DNA of 32,922 nucleotides from Gammaproteobacteria bacterium. Its GTDB lineage: Bacteria > Pseudomonadota > Gammaproteobacteria > GCA-001735895. The notes below the pieces were generated by a model that had not been told where the DNA came from, searched no databases, and saw nothing but the letters and a program-made list of their open reading frames with translations. The position numbers were made by a program, and so were the translations under genes. The stretch spans positions 1 through 32,922 of the forward strand of contig JAHEKJ010000032.1 of NCBI GenBank assembly GCA_024638385.1. The letters run 5' to 3'. Positions 25,146 through 32,922 of the stretch are shown in pieces. Every line of letters begins with the position of its first letter. Position 1 is the first letter of the stretch.

Positions 25146-26111
25146 TCAGGAAGTTTCGACGCGGGGTGAACGTGCGAGCGGGATCAGGCCTTGCTCGACG
25201 AGGTCCGGGTAGCCGTAAACGGCGTTGCGCCCTGTCGACTTGGCGTAGTAGAGCGCGCTGTCGGCCTGACCGATCAGCGCGTCGAGCGTCAGGTTGCGGT
25301 CGAAATGCGTGTAACCGATGCTGGCGGTGACCCGCTCGATGGTCGGAAAATCGTGGCTCGCGATCTTTTCGCGGAAGCGATCGAGCGTCTGCTGGGCCTG
25401 TTCCGGCGTGATGTCCATCAGCACCAGCGCGAACTCCTCGCCGCCGTAACGGAACAGCAGGTCGTTTTCGCGAAACGAGTCGGTCATCAGCTCCGCCAGC
25501 AGCAGCAATACCTCGTCGCCGAACAAATGGCCCAGGCGATCGTTGATCGCCTTGAAGTGATCGATGTCGAGCATGACGAAGACGGTCGGCGAAAAATTGA
25601 TCGCGCGGCGCTGTTGATCCGGGTTGCGCTCGAGCAGTTGCGCGAGCTTTTCGTTGAACGCGCGCCGGTTGTAAAGCCCGGTCAGCGCGTCGCGGTAAGT
25701 GCCTTGCAGCATTTGCAGCTGGTGGCAATAGAAATGGAACAGGAACTGCAGGTAGTCTTCCTCGAGCAGCTTGTCCGGATCCTTGCAGCGGACCAGCAGC
25801 ACGAAGTGCTTGCTGGTCCGCGGTTTGTATTGACAGAACCAGGCATCGTTCGCGGCATCGTAATACCAGCCGGGTGCGTCGTTGCCGGCGAAGCGCTGCG
25901 CGAGCGTTTGCGCGATCGCCGGGTCGAGTTTCGGTTCGAGACCGCCGCTCGGCGTCAGTCGCTGCCAGCGGCCGTCGCCGTGTTCGAATACCTCGATTTC
26001 GATCTCGTCGGCGTGTCCCGGCGCGATTTGCTGCTGCAGGGCCTCGTAGAGCAGCTCCGGGTCATTGATCCTGGCGAGCGCGTAGAAGGAGTAATATTTG
26101 CATTCGACCAT
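25146..26111 (-). CDS. Diguanylate cyclase (GGDEF domain) with an unassigned N-terminal sensor region
   Basis: Makes the second messenger c-di-GMP from two GTP. It has 321 residues. The active-site motif GGEEF is at 223-227 and the product-inhibition I-site R214-E-N-D217 stands five residues before it, so feedback control is expected. The domain begins at the usual DALTGLYNRRAF (about 140). Residues 1-130 are soluble, with no membrane helix and no domain I recognise; they end in a helix (LQFLFHFYCHQLQMLQ) typical of the linker before GGDEF. It lies 123 bases after fdxA but has its own good promoter. Confidence 0.93.
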   Translation of the reverse strand: MVECKYYSFYALARINDPELLYEALQQQIAPGHADEIEIEVFEHGDGRWQRLTPSGGLEPKLDPAIAQTLAQRFAGNDAPGWYYDAANDAWFCQYKPRTSKHFVLLVRCKDPDKLLEEDYLQFLFHFYCHQLQMLQGTYRDALTGLYNRRAFNEKLAQLLERNPDQQRRAINFSPTVFVMLDIDHFKAINDRLGHLFGDEVLLLLAELMTDSFRENDLLFRYGGEEFALVLMDITPEQAQQTLDRFREKIASHDFPTIERVTASIGYTHFDRNLTLDALIGQADSALYYAKSTGRNAVYGYPDLVEQGLIPLARSPRVETS

Positions 26112-26178
26112 GATGTTCTTTTACCCGAATCGAGAGATGCGGGCGCCCTCGTTATTATCCTGGTGCGATGGTGGATCG

Positions 26179-26207
26179 ATTCTAGGGGTCGCCAATTTCA
26201 AAGTCAA
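26179..26207 (-). promoter_or_regulatory. Sigma-70 promoter for the diguanylate cyclase gene
   Basis: On the minus strand TTGACT (26207-26202) and TAGAAT (26184-26179) are separated by exactly 17 bases, a 10-of-12 match. Transcription would start near 26172 and leave a leader of about 60 bases. Confidence 0.6.
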
Positions 26208-26234
26208 AGCGGCGACCGTGGCGACCGCGGAGGT

Positions 26235-26558
26235 CTAACGCTCGAGGTATTTCAGCTTGTCGGGCACGCCGTCCCATTCGTCGGCATCGTCGGGCGGCGG
26301 CTTGCTCGCCGTGATCACCGGCCAGACCTGCGACAGCTCCTCGTTGAGTTCGAGGAAATGTTCCTGCCCATCGGGGATGTCGTCCTCGGACACGATCGCC
26401 TCGATCGGACATTCGGGCTCGCACAGCGTGCAGTCGATGCACTCCTCGGGGTCGATGACGAGGAAATTGGGGCCCTCGTGAAAACAGTCCACCGGGCACA
26501 CGTCGACGCAGTCCATGTACTTGCAGCGAATGCAGTTTTCCAGAACGACGAATGTCAT
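26235..26558 (-). CDS. fdxA: Seven-iron ferredoxin FdxA
   Basis: Small electron carrier of 107 residues with one [3Fe-4S] and one [4Fe-4S] cluster, like Azotobacter ferredoxin I. Cysteines lie at 9, 12, 17, 21 and 25 and at 40, 43, 46 and 50; the spacing C9-x7-C17 and the C40-x2-C43-x2-C46-x3-C50 run match this family. The [18 protein letters not shown] core is nearly invariant. The acidic C-terminal tail is normal. GGAGG lies about 6 bases before the ATG. It follows mutS, as in pseudomonads. The electron donor and acceptor cannot be told. Confidence 0.95.
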   Translation of the reverse strand: MTFVVLENCIRCKYMDCVDVCPVDCFHEGPNFLVIDPEECIDCTLCEPECPIEAIVSEDDIPDGQEHFLELNEELSQVWPVITASKPPPDDADEWDGVPDKLKYLER

Positions 26559-26594
26559 CGAGGCCCTCCGGGCGTCACGAGTCCGAGTGACCGC

Positions 26595-26622
26595 AGTCTA
26601 AATAGCGGTAACCAAAAATCAA
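26595..26622 (-). promoter_or_regulatory. Candidate promoter for fdxA
   Basis: On the minus strand TTGATT (26622-26617) and TAGACT (26600-26595) are separated by 16 bases, an 8-of-12 match in the AT-richer 85-base gap after mutS. Confidence 0.35.
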
Positions 26623-26643
26623 GCGGATTATCGTAATACAGTT

Positions 26644-29226
26644 TCACTCGCGGACGAGCTGCTTCAGGCGGTAGAGAATTTCCAGCGCCTCGCGCGGACT
26701 CAGCGCGTCGGGGTTGATCGCGTCGAGCTCGTCGAGGAGTGCGCTCGCCGCGGGAGATTCGCCGGTCTCGACCGGCGCGGCGAACAGGTCACCCTGCCCG
26801 TGGTTAGACTGTTGCTCGAGCTGCTGCAATTTCTCGCGCGCGAGGCGGATGGCCGATGCCGGGACGCCCGCGAGGCGCGCGACCTGGAGGCCGTAACTCT
26901 GGTTCGCGGGGCCGGGCTTGACCGCGTGCAGGAAGATGATGTCGTCGCCGTGCTCGACCGCGTCGAGATGCACGTTGGCGATCGAATCGTATTGCTCCGG
27001 CAACAGCGTCAACTCGAAGTAGTGGGTCGCGAACAGCGTGAACGCGCGGTTGCGACGCGCGAGGTGATCGGCGCAGGCCCAGGCCAGCGCGAGCCCGTCG
27101 AAGGTGCTCGTGCCGCGACCGATTTCATCCATCAGCACCAGACTCGAGGCGCCGGCGTTGTTCAGTATGTTGGCGGCTTCGGTCATTTCGACCATGAAGG
27201 TCGAGCGTCCGCTGGCGAGATCGTCGCTCGCGCCGATGCGGGTGAAGATCTGGTCGACCGGGCCGAGCCGGGCGCGGCGCGCGGGCACGTAGCTGCCCAT
27301 GTAGGCGAGGATGACGATCAGCGCGGCCTGGCGCATGTAGGTCGACTTGCCGCCCATGTTCGGCCCGGTGATCAACAGCATGCGCCGCGCATCGTCGAGG
27401 CGCAGATCGTTGGCGACGAAGGTTTCGTCGAGCGCCGCCTCGACCACCGGGTGGCGGCCGGCCTCGATGTCGAGCAGCGGTTCCGGCACAAGCTCCGGCG
27501 CCTGCCAGTCGTGCAGGTCGGCGCAGCGGGCGAATGTGACGAGCACGTCGAGCTGCGCCAGCGCTCGCGCCGTTCGCTGCAGCGGCGCGAGGTCCTCGCC
27601 GAGCTGGCCGAGCAGCGCGTCGTAGAGATATTTTTCGCGCGCGAGTGCCCGCTCGCGGGCGCTGAGCACCTTGTCTTCGAACGCCTTGAGCTCGGGAGTG
27701 ATGTAGCGCTCGACCGCCTTCAGCGTTTGCCGGCGGACATACTCGTCGGGCACCGCGCCGCTCTGCGCCTTGCTGACCTCGATATAGAAACCGTGGACTC
27801 GGTTGTAGGCAACCTTGAGCGACTGGATGCCGGTCTTGCGCTGCTCCTGCGCCTCGAGATCGAGCAGGAACTGGTCGGCATTGGCCGAGAGTTCGCGCAG
27901 TTCGTCGAGGTCCGGGTCGAAGCCGGCCCGCATGACGCCGCCGTCGCGAATCAGCATCGGCGGATCGTCGACGATGGCCGCGTCGAGCAGCGCGACGATT
28001 TCGGGATGATCGCCGATCTGCGCGGCCAGTTCGTCGAGCAGCGGGCTGTCGCGCCGCGCAAGCAGGGCCTGTAGCTGCGGCAGCAGTTGCAGCGTCGCCG
28101 ACAGCGTCGACAGGTCGCGCGGGCGCGCCGAGCGCAGGCCGATGCGCGCAAGAATTCGCTCGATGTCGCCGATCGCGGCGAGACTGTCGGCAAAGGCCTC
28201 GAACTCGCGGTTGTCGAGCAGGCTCGTAACCGCGTGATGGCGCCGGCGGACGCGCGCCTGGTCGCGCAACGGCCGCTGGATCCAGCGCGCGAGTTCCCGG
28301 TGTCCCATCGCCGTCCGGCAATGATCGACGATGCCGAGCAGGCTGTGGTCCGGCGACTGCTCGCCGATCGGGCGTACGAGCTCGAGATTGCGCCGGCTGT
28401 TGGCGTCGATGACGAGCGAATCGTCGGCGCGCTCGAGCCGCGGCGGCTGCAGGTGAACGAGTTCGGTCCTGAGCGTCGACTCGAGATAGGTCAGCAGGCA
28501 GCCGGCGGCGCCGAGCGCGACTTTCGCCGCGGCGATGCCGAACCCGTCGAGGTCGCGCGTGCCGAACTGCGCGCACAGCAAGCGCGTCGCGCTGTCGAGA
28601 TCGAAGTGCCATGGCGGGCGCGGGTGGGCGCGCGCGCGTAAATCCGCCGGCAGTGGCGGATCCTCATCCTCGCTGAACAGGATCTCGGCCGGCGCGAGCC
28701 GCGCGATTTCGTTGTCGAGCTCGACCTCGCCGGCGAGTTCGGTCAGGCTGAAGCGGCCGGAACTGGCCTCGAGCGCCGCCAGGCCCCAGCGTTCGCGGTG
28801 TCGCAGGATCGCGCACAACAGGTTTTCGCTGCGGTCCTGCAGCAAGGCCTCGTCGGTCAGCGTACCGGGCGTGACGACGCGCACGACCCGGCGCTCGACC
28901 GGGCCCTTGCTCGCCGCCGGGTCGCCGATCTGCTCGCAGATCGCGACCGCCTCGCCAGCGCGTACGAGCTTGCCGAGATAATTGTCGACCGCGTGATAGG
29001 GAACCCCGCACATCGGGATTGGTTCGCCCGAGGACTGGCCGCGTTTGGTCAGCGTAATGTCGAGCAGCCGCGCGGCCTTGCGCGCATCGTCGTAGAACAG
29101 CTCGTAAAAATCACCCATGCGGTAGAACAGTAGCGTGTCGGGATGATCAGCCTTCAGCCGCAAATATTGCTGCATCATCGGCGTGTGCTTGCCGAGATCC
29201 GCAAGCGCGTGGTCGGCCGTGGTCAC
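26644..29226 (-). CDS. mutS: DNA mismatch repair protein MutS
   Basis: Recognises mismatches and small loops and starts repair with MutL. It has 860 residues (E. coli 853). The mismatch-reading wedge is F40-Y-E42 in GDFYELF. The ATPase has Walker [10 protein letters not shown] with Lys627 and Walker B LMDE with Asp700-Glu701, followed by GRGTSTFDG and the signature HYFEL. The C-terminal segment after about 800 is the variable linker plus tetramer region ([24 protein letters not shown]). The start is a GTG at 29226 with GGAGG 7 bases upstream. Its neighbour fdxA is a common partner; gor lies 198 bases upstream. Confidence 0.97.
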   Translation of the reverse strand: MTTADHALADLGKHTPMMQQYLRLKADHPDTLLFYRMGDFYELFYDDARKAARLLDITLTKRGQSSGEPIPMCGVPYHAVDNYLGKLVRAGEAVAICEQIGDPAASKGPVERRVVRVVTPGTLTDEALLQDRSENLLCAILRHRERWGLAALEASSGRFSLTELAGEVELDNEIARLAPAEILFSEDEDPPLPADLRARAHPRPPWHFDLDSATRLLCAQFGTRDLDGFGIAAAKVALGAAGCLLTYLESTLRTELVHLQPPRLERADDSLVIDANSRRNLELVRPIGEQSPDHSLLGIVDHCRTAMGHRELARWIQRPLRDQARVRRRHHAVTSLLDNREFEAFADSLAAIGDIERILARIGLRSARPRDLSTLSATLQLLPQLQALLARRDSPLLDELAAQIGDHPEIVALLDAAIVDDPPMLIRDGGVMRAGFDPDLDELRELSANADQFLLDLEAQEQRKTGIQSLKVAYNRVHGFYIEVSKAQSGAVPDEYVRRQTLKAVERYITPELKAFEDKVLSARERALAREKYLYDALLGQLGEDLAPLQRTARALAQLDVLVTFARCADLHDWQAPELVPEPLLDIEAGRHPVVEAALDETFVANDLRLDDARRMLLITGPNMGGKSTYMRQAALIVILAYMGSYVPARRARLGPVDQIFTRIGASDDLASGRSTFMVEMTEAANILNNAGASSLVLMDEIGRGTSTFDGLALAWACADHLARRNRAFTLFATHYFELTLLPEQYDSIANVHLDAVEHGDDIIFLHAVKPGPANQSYGLQVARLAGVPASAIRLAREKLQQLEQQSNHGQGDLFAAPVETGESPAASALLDELDAINPDALSPREALEILYRLKQLVRE

Positions 29227-29320
29227 GTCCTGCCTCCACGCCGGTCGGTCTGGTGTCGTATCAGCGCCATATCGAATCAGGGCCGCGCGGGCCCCGGAGT
29301 TGCATCGACAGGCTGCGCGA

Positions 29321-29339
29321 CGCGCCCTGATCGGGCGCG
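29321..29339. terminator. GC-rich hairpin between gor and mutS
   Basis: CGCGCCC (29321-29327) pairs with GGGCGCG (29333-29339) around a 5-base loop, about 85 bases after the gor stop. No T-run follows on the minus strand, so it could be a Rho-assisted end of gor or a leader structure of mutS. Confidence 0.35.
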
Positions 29340-29424
29340 CGCGGCCGCGTCGAAATACGGCGTATCCTAGTGCTTGCGCGCCGGTTTGAAAAGGGCAGTC
29401 GCGAGCCTCGCGGACCGGAACGGG

Positions 29425-30843
29425 CTAGCTGGCCTCGCGCCACGCGGCGGCGGCGTCGGATGCGCCGGCCTCGACGCGCACGGGGGTGGCGATCTTCATC
29501 GTGACGAGTTCCTCGGCGCTGGTCGGATGGATCGCGATCGTCGCATTGAGGTCGGCCTTGGTCGCGCCGAGCCTGAGCGCGACCGCGAAACCCTGCAGGA
29601 TTTCGTCTGCCTGGTCGCCGATCAGGTGGATGCCGACGACGGTTTCGTCGTCGCCGGCGCAGACCAGCTTCATCGCCGTGGTCGTGCCGTGCTCCGACAG
29701 CGCGTAGCGCATCGGCGTGAACTCGCTCGTGTAGACGCTGATCTGGTCATCCGGATAAGCGGCGCGGGCCTCGGCCTCGGTCAGGCCGACGCTGCCGACC
29801 GGCGGGTGGGCGAAAACGACGCTCGGTACATTGCCGTAATCGACCCGGCTGTCGGGTCGGTCGGCAAACAGGCGCGCGGCGAGCTTGCGACCGGCGGCGA
29901 TGGCGACCGGCGTCAACGCGGCTTTGCCGGTGACGTCGCCGATCGCGTAAATGCCCGGCACGTCGGTATTTTCATAGTCGTCGACCGGTATGATGCCGCC
30001 CGGCGACGCGTCGATGCCGGCGGCATCGAGATCCAGGCCGCCGACGTTACCGCGCCGACCGACCGCCCAGATCAACGTGTCGAAGCCGCCGATCGTTTCG
30101 CCGCCGGTGCCGCTGACGCGCAGCTCTTTGCCGTCCCGTTCGACCGTTTCGACGCGGAAATTCGTTCGCAGATCGATGTTCTGGAGCCGCATTTCACTAC
30201 CCAGCAGCTTGCCGATCATCGGATCGAAGTGCGCGAGAACATGCGACTCCATCGCCAGCAGGGTCACCCGCGAGCCGAGCGCGTTGAGCATCCCGGCCAG
30301 CTCGACGCCGATGTATCCGGCGCCGACGATGGCGACCCGTTGCGGCTGCTCGGCCAGGGCAAAAAAGCCGTCGGAGGTGATGCCGAGTTCGGCGCCGGGA
30401 ATGGCCGGTACGACTGGACGGCCGCCGGTGGCGATGACGATGTGATCGGCCCGGTAATGCCGACCGTCGACCGCCACGGTGCGCGCGTCGACGAAACGGG
30501 CATGGCCTTCGATGCGCTCGATGCCGCGCGCCGCGACGTGACCGTGCCAGTATTCGCGGATGCCGTCGATGTAGGCGTCGCGTCGAGACACGAGCTCGGC
30601 CCAGTCGGTCGCGCCGCGCTCGGCATCGATGCCCCAGGCGCGGGCATCGTCGACCGCGTGCGCGATCTGCGCCGCGTACCACATGATCTTCTTCGGCACG
30701 CAGCCGTTGTTGACGCAGGTGCCGCCGAGCTCGCGCGCTTCGATCAGCGCGACGCGCCGGCCGTGTTCGGCCGCGCGCTCGGCGAAGGCTAACCCGCCGC
30801 TGCCACCGCCGATAACGATGGCGTCGAAATGCCGTGATTGCAT
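29425..30843 (-). CDS. gor: Glutathione-disulfide reductase family enzyme, probably NADH-preferring
   Basis: FAD disulfide reductase of 472 residues. FAD-binding GGGSGG is at 12-17, the redox disulfide is C43-VNNG-C48, the pyridine nucleotide loop is GAGYIG at 174-179, and the active-site His-Glu pair is in HPTSAEE near the C-terminus. In NADPH-dependent E. coli Gor, Arg198 and Arg204 hold the 2'-phosphate; by-eye alignment gives Met198 and Ala204 here, plus Gly179 and Glu199. This is the direction of the engineered NADH switch and of natural glutathione amide reductase. A peroxiredoxin-glutaredoxin fusion lies 67 bases upstream on the same strand. GGAG lies about 8 bases before the ATG. A 20-residue Ala-rich C-terminal tail is unusual. 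Confidence 0.92.
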   Translation of the reverse strand: MQSRHFDAIVIGGGSGGLAFAERAAEHGRRVALIEARELGGTCVNNGCVPKKIMWYAAQIAHAVDDARAWGIDAERGATDWAELVSRRDAYIDGIREYWHGHVAARGIERIEGHARFVDARTVAVDGRHYRADHIVIATGGRPVVPAIPGAELGITSDGFFALAEQPQRVAIVGAGYIGVELAGMLNALGSRVTLLAMESHVLAHFDPMIGKLLGSEMRLQNIDLRTNFRVETVERDGKELRVSGTGGETIGGFDTLIWAVGRRGNVGGLDLDAAGIDASPGGIIPVDDYENTDVPGIYAIGDVTGKAALTPVAIAAGRKLAARLFADRPDSRVDYGNVPSVVFAHPPVGSVGLTEAEARAAYPDDQISVYTSEFTPMRYALSEHGTTTAMKLVCAGDDETVVGIHLIGDQADEILQGFAVALRLGATKADLNATIAIHPTSAEELVTMKIATPVRVEAGASDAAAAWREAS

Positions 30844-30866
30844 GTCGGTCTCCGGGTGCTTCAGTC

Positions 30867-30889
30867 GGGCGGCCGCGACGCGGCCGCCC
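30867..30889. terminator. Intercistronic hairpin between prx-grx and gor
   Basis: An 11-base arm (30867-30877) and its exact inverse (30879-30889) surround a single base, all G/C but that one. In RNA it would form a very stable stem-loop 21 bases after the prx-grx stop. Without a T-run it is more likely an attenuator or an mRNA-stabilising element than a full terminator. Confidence 0.55.
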
Positions 30890-30910
30890 TCGGGTAAGGT
30901 GGGTTGACGA

Positions 30911-31651
30911 TCAGGCCGCGAGATCGCCCGCGAGGTAGCCCTCGAGGTCCTCGGAGCCGCCGATCAGCGTGCCGTTGACGAAAACCTGCGGCACGGTCGA
31001 TTTGCCCGAGACCGCGCGCAGCGTGGCTTCGGTGTAGTCGCGGTTCAGCACCAGCTCTTCGAAGTCGATGCCGGCAGCGCGCAGCATGCCCTTGGCGCGT
31101 ACGCAGAATTCGCAACCCTTGCGCGTGAAGATGCTGACGTCGCGCGGCTTTTCCGCGAGCGGCGCGACGTAGGCCAGCATCGTGTCGGCGTCGGAGACCT
31201 CGAACGGGTCGCCCGGCAGGTCCGGCTCGACGAACATCTTCTCGACGATGCCGTCCCTGACGAGCATCGAGTAGCGCCACGAGCGCTGGCCGAAACCGAG
31301 ATCCTGCTTGTCGACTAGCATGCCCATCCCGGCGGTGAATTCGCCGTTGCCGTCGGGCAGGAAGGTCAGGTTGTCGGCGTGCTGCTCGCGCTGCCACTCG
31401 TTCATGACGAAGCAGTCGTTGACCGAGATGCAGACGATATCGTCGATACCGTGGCGCTTGAACACCGGCGCGAGCTGGTTGTAGCGCGGCACGTGGGTCG
31501 ACGAGCAAGTGGGCGTGAAGGCGCCGGGCAGCGAGAAGACGACCACCGTCTTGCCTTTGAACAGGTCGTCGCTCGAGACGTCGACCCATTCGTGATCGCG
31601 ACGGGTATGAAACGTGACCTGGGGTACGGGCTGCCTTTCTTTGCTTTGCAT
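30911..31651 (-). CDS. Peroxiredoxin 5-glutaredoxin fusion peroxidase
   Basis: Hybrid peroxidase of 246 residues that reduces H2O2 and organic peroxides with glutathione-type thiols. Residues 1 to about 165 are a Prx5 domain with the peroxidatic Cys49 in PGAFTPTC; Cys74 and Cys80 follow. Residues about 172-246 are a glutaredoxin with C180-E-F-C183, STVPQVF and the GGSEDL end. The layout equals the Haemophilus Prx-Grx protein and the Chromatium glutathione amide peroxidase. The glutaredoxin half can recharge the peroxidatic cysteine, and the reductase encoded next would recycle the disulfide. GGAGA lies 7 bases before the ATG, and an AT-rich control region lies upstream. Confidence 0.95.
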   Translation of the reverse strand: MQSKERQPVPQVTFHTRRDHEWVDVSSDDLFKGKTVVVFSLPGAFTPTCSSTHVPRYNQLAPVFKRHGIDDIVCISVNDCFVMNEWQREQHADNLTFLPDGNGEFTAGMGMLVDKQDLGFGQRSWRYSMLVRDGIVEKMFVEPDLPGDPFEVSDADTMLAYVAPLAEKPRDVSIFTRKGCEFCVRAKGMLRAAGIDFEELVLNRDYTEATLRAVSGKSTVPQVFVNGTLIGGSEDLEGYLAGDLAA

Positions 31652-31689
31652 GTTGGTTCTCCGGTATTTGACGAATTTGAATGGTGGGT

Positions 31690-31730
31690 AGAATACGTTC
31701 GATTTATTAATAGGTAAAATTTTATATTAC
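31690..31730 (-). promoter_or_regulatory. AT-rich control region of prx-grx with candidate promoter and operator
   Basis: On the minus strand TTTACC (31718-31713) and TATTCT (31695-31690) are separated by 17 bases, an 8-of-12 match. A near-palindrome (31714-31730; GTAA and TTAC ends, 6 of 7 arm positions paired) overlaps the -35 box. The stretch 31700-31757 is strikingly AT-rich against its GC-rich surroundings. An OxyR-type spacing of ATAG/CTAT blocks was looked for and not clearly found, so the regulator is unknown. Confidence 0.35.
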
Positions 31731-31822
31731 TAAGAATTCAATATAAAAAATAAATCAATGTTTCGTGCCGATGGAGTGACTGCCCTGGTCGACGGGTAAA
31801 TTAAGCCGGGCCTGCCGTGCGC

Positions 31823-32515
31823 CTAGGATTCGATGTCGATCAGAACTTCGTTGCGGCGCAGAAACGGCAGTGCCCACGGCGGGTCGTAGGCCGCGGCGCG
31901 CGGCGTCGACGCCGGCGCTAGCCCGCGCCCGCGCAGCCAGTCCTCGAGCGCCGCACGTTCGCGGCGATAGTGGTTCTCGCGCCAGCGGCCGCTGTAGCGC
32001 ACCGCGGCGACGGTTCGCCGGGGTTCGGCCTCGAGCCTGACCGCGTCGTCGGTCGGCCGGGGCGCGCTATCCGCGGTGAAAGTCGATGGCAGGACGAAGG
32101 CGAAACGCCAGCCCTGTTCGCCGGGCTCGCCGATGACCGGTGCCGTCATGGCGATTTCGGTGGAATCGTCGCCATTGCCCGGCTGCGCGATCACGGGTGA
32201 GGTCATCGCGATTTCGCCGCGCGTCGTGTTGGCGCCCGAAATGTAGGCGAACAGCCGCCTGAAAGCCGTGTTGCCGGCCTGGTCGAAGTCGGCGTCGACG
32301 GTAGTCATGGCCACGACCCGCGGCTCATATTCGCGCAGCTCGAAGCGCCCGTCGCGTTCGAGCAGGGTGTATTCCGCCTCTTCGGTGGTGCGGATGCCGA
32401 GCAGGCTGCAGCCGGATTGCAGTAGTAACAGAACCAGCAGCGGTGCGCGCGTGAGCAAACCGCGCTCACGCGTTCCCGGGGCCTGGCTGTCGCTGGTGAT
32501 TTTTGCTTGCGGCAT
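31823..32515 (-). CDS. SOUL/HBP family heme-binding lipoprotein
   Basis: 230 residues from the ATG at 32515 (a GTG at 32536 would add seven). A long hydrophilic N-terminus precedes a hydrophobic stretch ending in the lipobox LQSGC, with Cys36 as the likely lipidated residue, so the protein should be anchored in a membrane facing the periplasm. The SOUL domain shows YTLLERDGRFELREYEPR-VA, two copies of the IAMT-PVI motif and the C-terminal YDPPW-LPFLRRNEV. Relatives bind heme or tetrapyrroles, but the bacterial role is not established. It lies upstream of the prx-grx unit on the same strand. The start is uncertain because no strong ribosome-binding site is seen. Confidence 0.88.
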   Translation of the reverse strand: MPQAKITSDSQAPGTRERGLLTRAPLLVLLLLQSGCSLLGIRTTEEAEYTLLERDGRFELREYEPRVVAMTTVDADFDQAGNTAFRRLFAYISGANTTRGEIAMTSPVIAQPGNGDDSTEIAMTAPVIGEPGEQGWRFAFVLPSTFTADSAPRPTDDAVRLEAEPRRTVAAVRYSGRWRENHYRRERAALEDWLRGRGLAPASTPRAAAYDPPWALPFLRRNEVLIDIES

Positions 32516-32571
32516 GACCAGCTTACGCCCGGTCACGGCGATCGGATCAGAGGCGGCCGGGGGCCGGGAGA

Positions 32572-32922
32572 TCAGTCGCGCTTGCGCCGCTGCTCGGGGT
32601 GCAGGCTCTTGCCGAGGATGTGCTCGCTTTTGCCGATCGCGTGATCGCTCGACGTGACGATGAACGGGTCGGGTTCATCGATCGCGACTTTACCCTCGTA
32701 GTTGACCGACGACAGGAAATGTCGCATGCAGTTGAGGCGTGCACGCTTCTTGTCGTCGGACTTGATGATCGTCCAGGGCGCGTCGGCGGTATCGGTATAG
32801 AAGAACATCGCTTCCTTGGCCTCGGTGTAGTCGTCCCACTTGTCGATCGACGCCTGGTCGATCGGCGACAGCTTCCATTGTTTGAGCGGGTCGTTTTTGC
32901 GCGATTCGAAACGCCGGCGCTG
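32572..32922 (-). CDS. ppk2: Polyphosphate kinase 2, C-terminal end (runs off the window edge)
   Basis: The last 116 residues of a PPK2-family enzyme, which transfers phosphate between polyphosphate and nucleotides in the cytoplasm. The reading frame is open to base 32922, so the Walker motifs are outside. Visible hallmarks are RRFESRKNDPLKQWKLSP, a DKWDDYT-AKE-MF segment, APWTIIKSDDKKRARLNCM and the following helix. These agree with the single-domain class I form. The C-terminal tail after about 25 residues from the end is basic and variable. It ends 56 bases before the SOUL gene. Confidence 0.93.
   Translation of the reverse strand, partial: QRRRFESRKNDPLKQWKLSPIDQASIDKWDDYTEAKEAMFFYTDTADAPWTIIKSDDKKRARLNCMRHFLSSVNYEGKVAIDEPDPFIVTSSDHAIGKSEHILGKSLHPEQRRKRD

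Noticed and set aside
31690-31730. OxyR binding site before prx-grx
   Set aside because: ATAG/CTAT blocks at 10-base spacing were sought, but only one or two partial matches were found, which is not enough to name the regulator.
1-32922. tRNA, rRNA, CRISPR, prophage, insertion sequence or defence system
   Set aside because: No repeat-spacer pattern, transposase, integrase, toxin-antitoxin or restriction gene, or cloverleaf was seen; almost every base is in a housekeeping-type gene.

Overview
The window is about 33 kb of GC-rich (roughly 64% by eye) gammaproteobacterial chromosome. Several neighbourhoods that are conserved in that class are present: mrdA-rodA-(mltB)-rlpA-dacC-ybeD-lipB-lipA, bamD facing rluD-pgeF-clpB, fmdB-aspS and mutS-fdxA. 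PAPS-type CysH, BolA, BamD and SpeE-like proteins agree with this. The exact lineage cannot be fixed from sequence alone. A MetX of the serine O-succinyltransferase type and a glutathione amide reductase/peroxidase-like pair point towards the Xanthomonadales/Chromatiales/Woeseiales side of the class. I see no phage, insertion sequence, CRISPR array, rRNA or tRNA. This is core chromosome, with two palindromic intergenic elements as the only repeat-type features.

Layout. 1-751 (-): N-terminal part of a membrane pyrophosphatase, cut by the window edge. 957-8832 (+): cell-wall elongation and lipoate cluster (PBP2, RodA, MltB, RlpA, DacC, YbeD, LipB, LipA), mostly with overlapping stop/start codons and with an apparent extra promoter before dacC. 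8833-9145: convergent gap holding a 122-bp nested palindrome. 9146-12717 (-): NadE, a Tas-like aldo-keto reductase, CysH and BamD. 12778-17109 (+): RluD, PgeF and ClpB, the last behind a good heat-shock (sigma-32) promoter. 17243-19983 (+): an unusual HEAT-repeat/Ser-Thr kinase fusion whose stop overlaps the start of bolA. 20012-21575: a SpeE-like protein facing an isolated TfpX/TfpZ-type pilin accessory protein. 21682-25008 (+): FmdB, AspRS and a MetX-family acyltransferase with a hairpin next to its start codon. 25009-25145: second convergent gap with a 107-bp palindrome. 25146-32922 (-): diguanylate cyclase, ferredoxin FdxA, MutS, a glutathione reductase, a peroxiredoxin-glutaredoxin fusion, a SOUL heme-binding lipoprotein and the C-terminal end of a PPK2 polyphosphate kinase.

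How the genes work together. The first cluster makes and trims rod-shaped peptidoglycan and also carries lipoate attachment and insertion. The prx-grx/gor pair looks like a self-contained peroxide-reducing chain. Its reductase lacks the arginines that bind the NADPH 2'-phosphate and carries substitutions like those that convert the E. coli enzyme to NADH, so it is probably NADH-driven, as in the glutathione amide system of Chromatium. The HEAT-kinase/bolA pair is the least understood unit and the best candidate for an undescribed signalling system here. Promoter calls are by-eye matches to consensus, and all family assignments rest on motif recognition without database searches.
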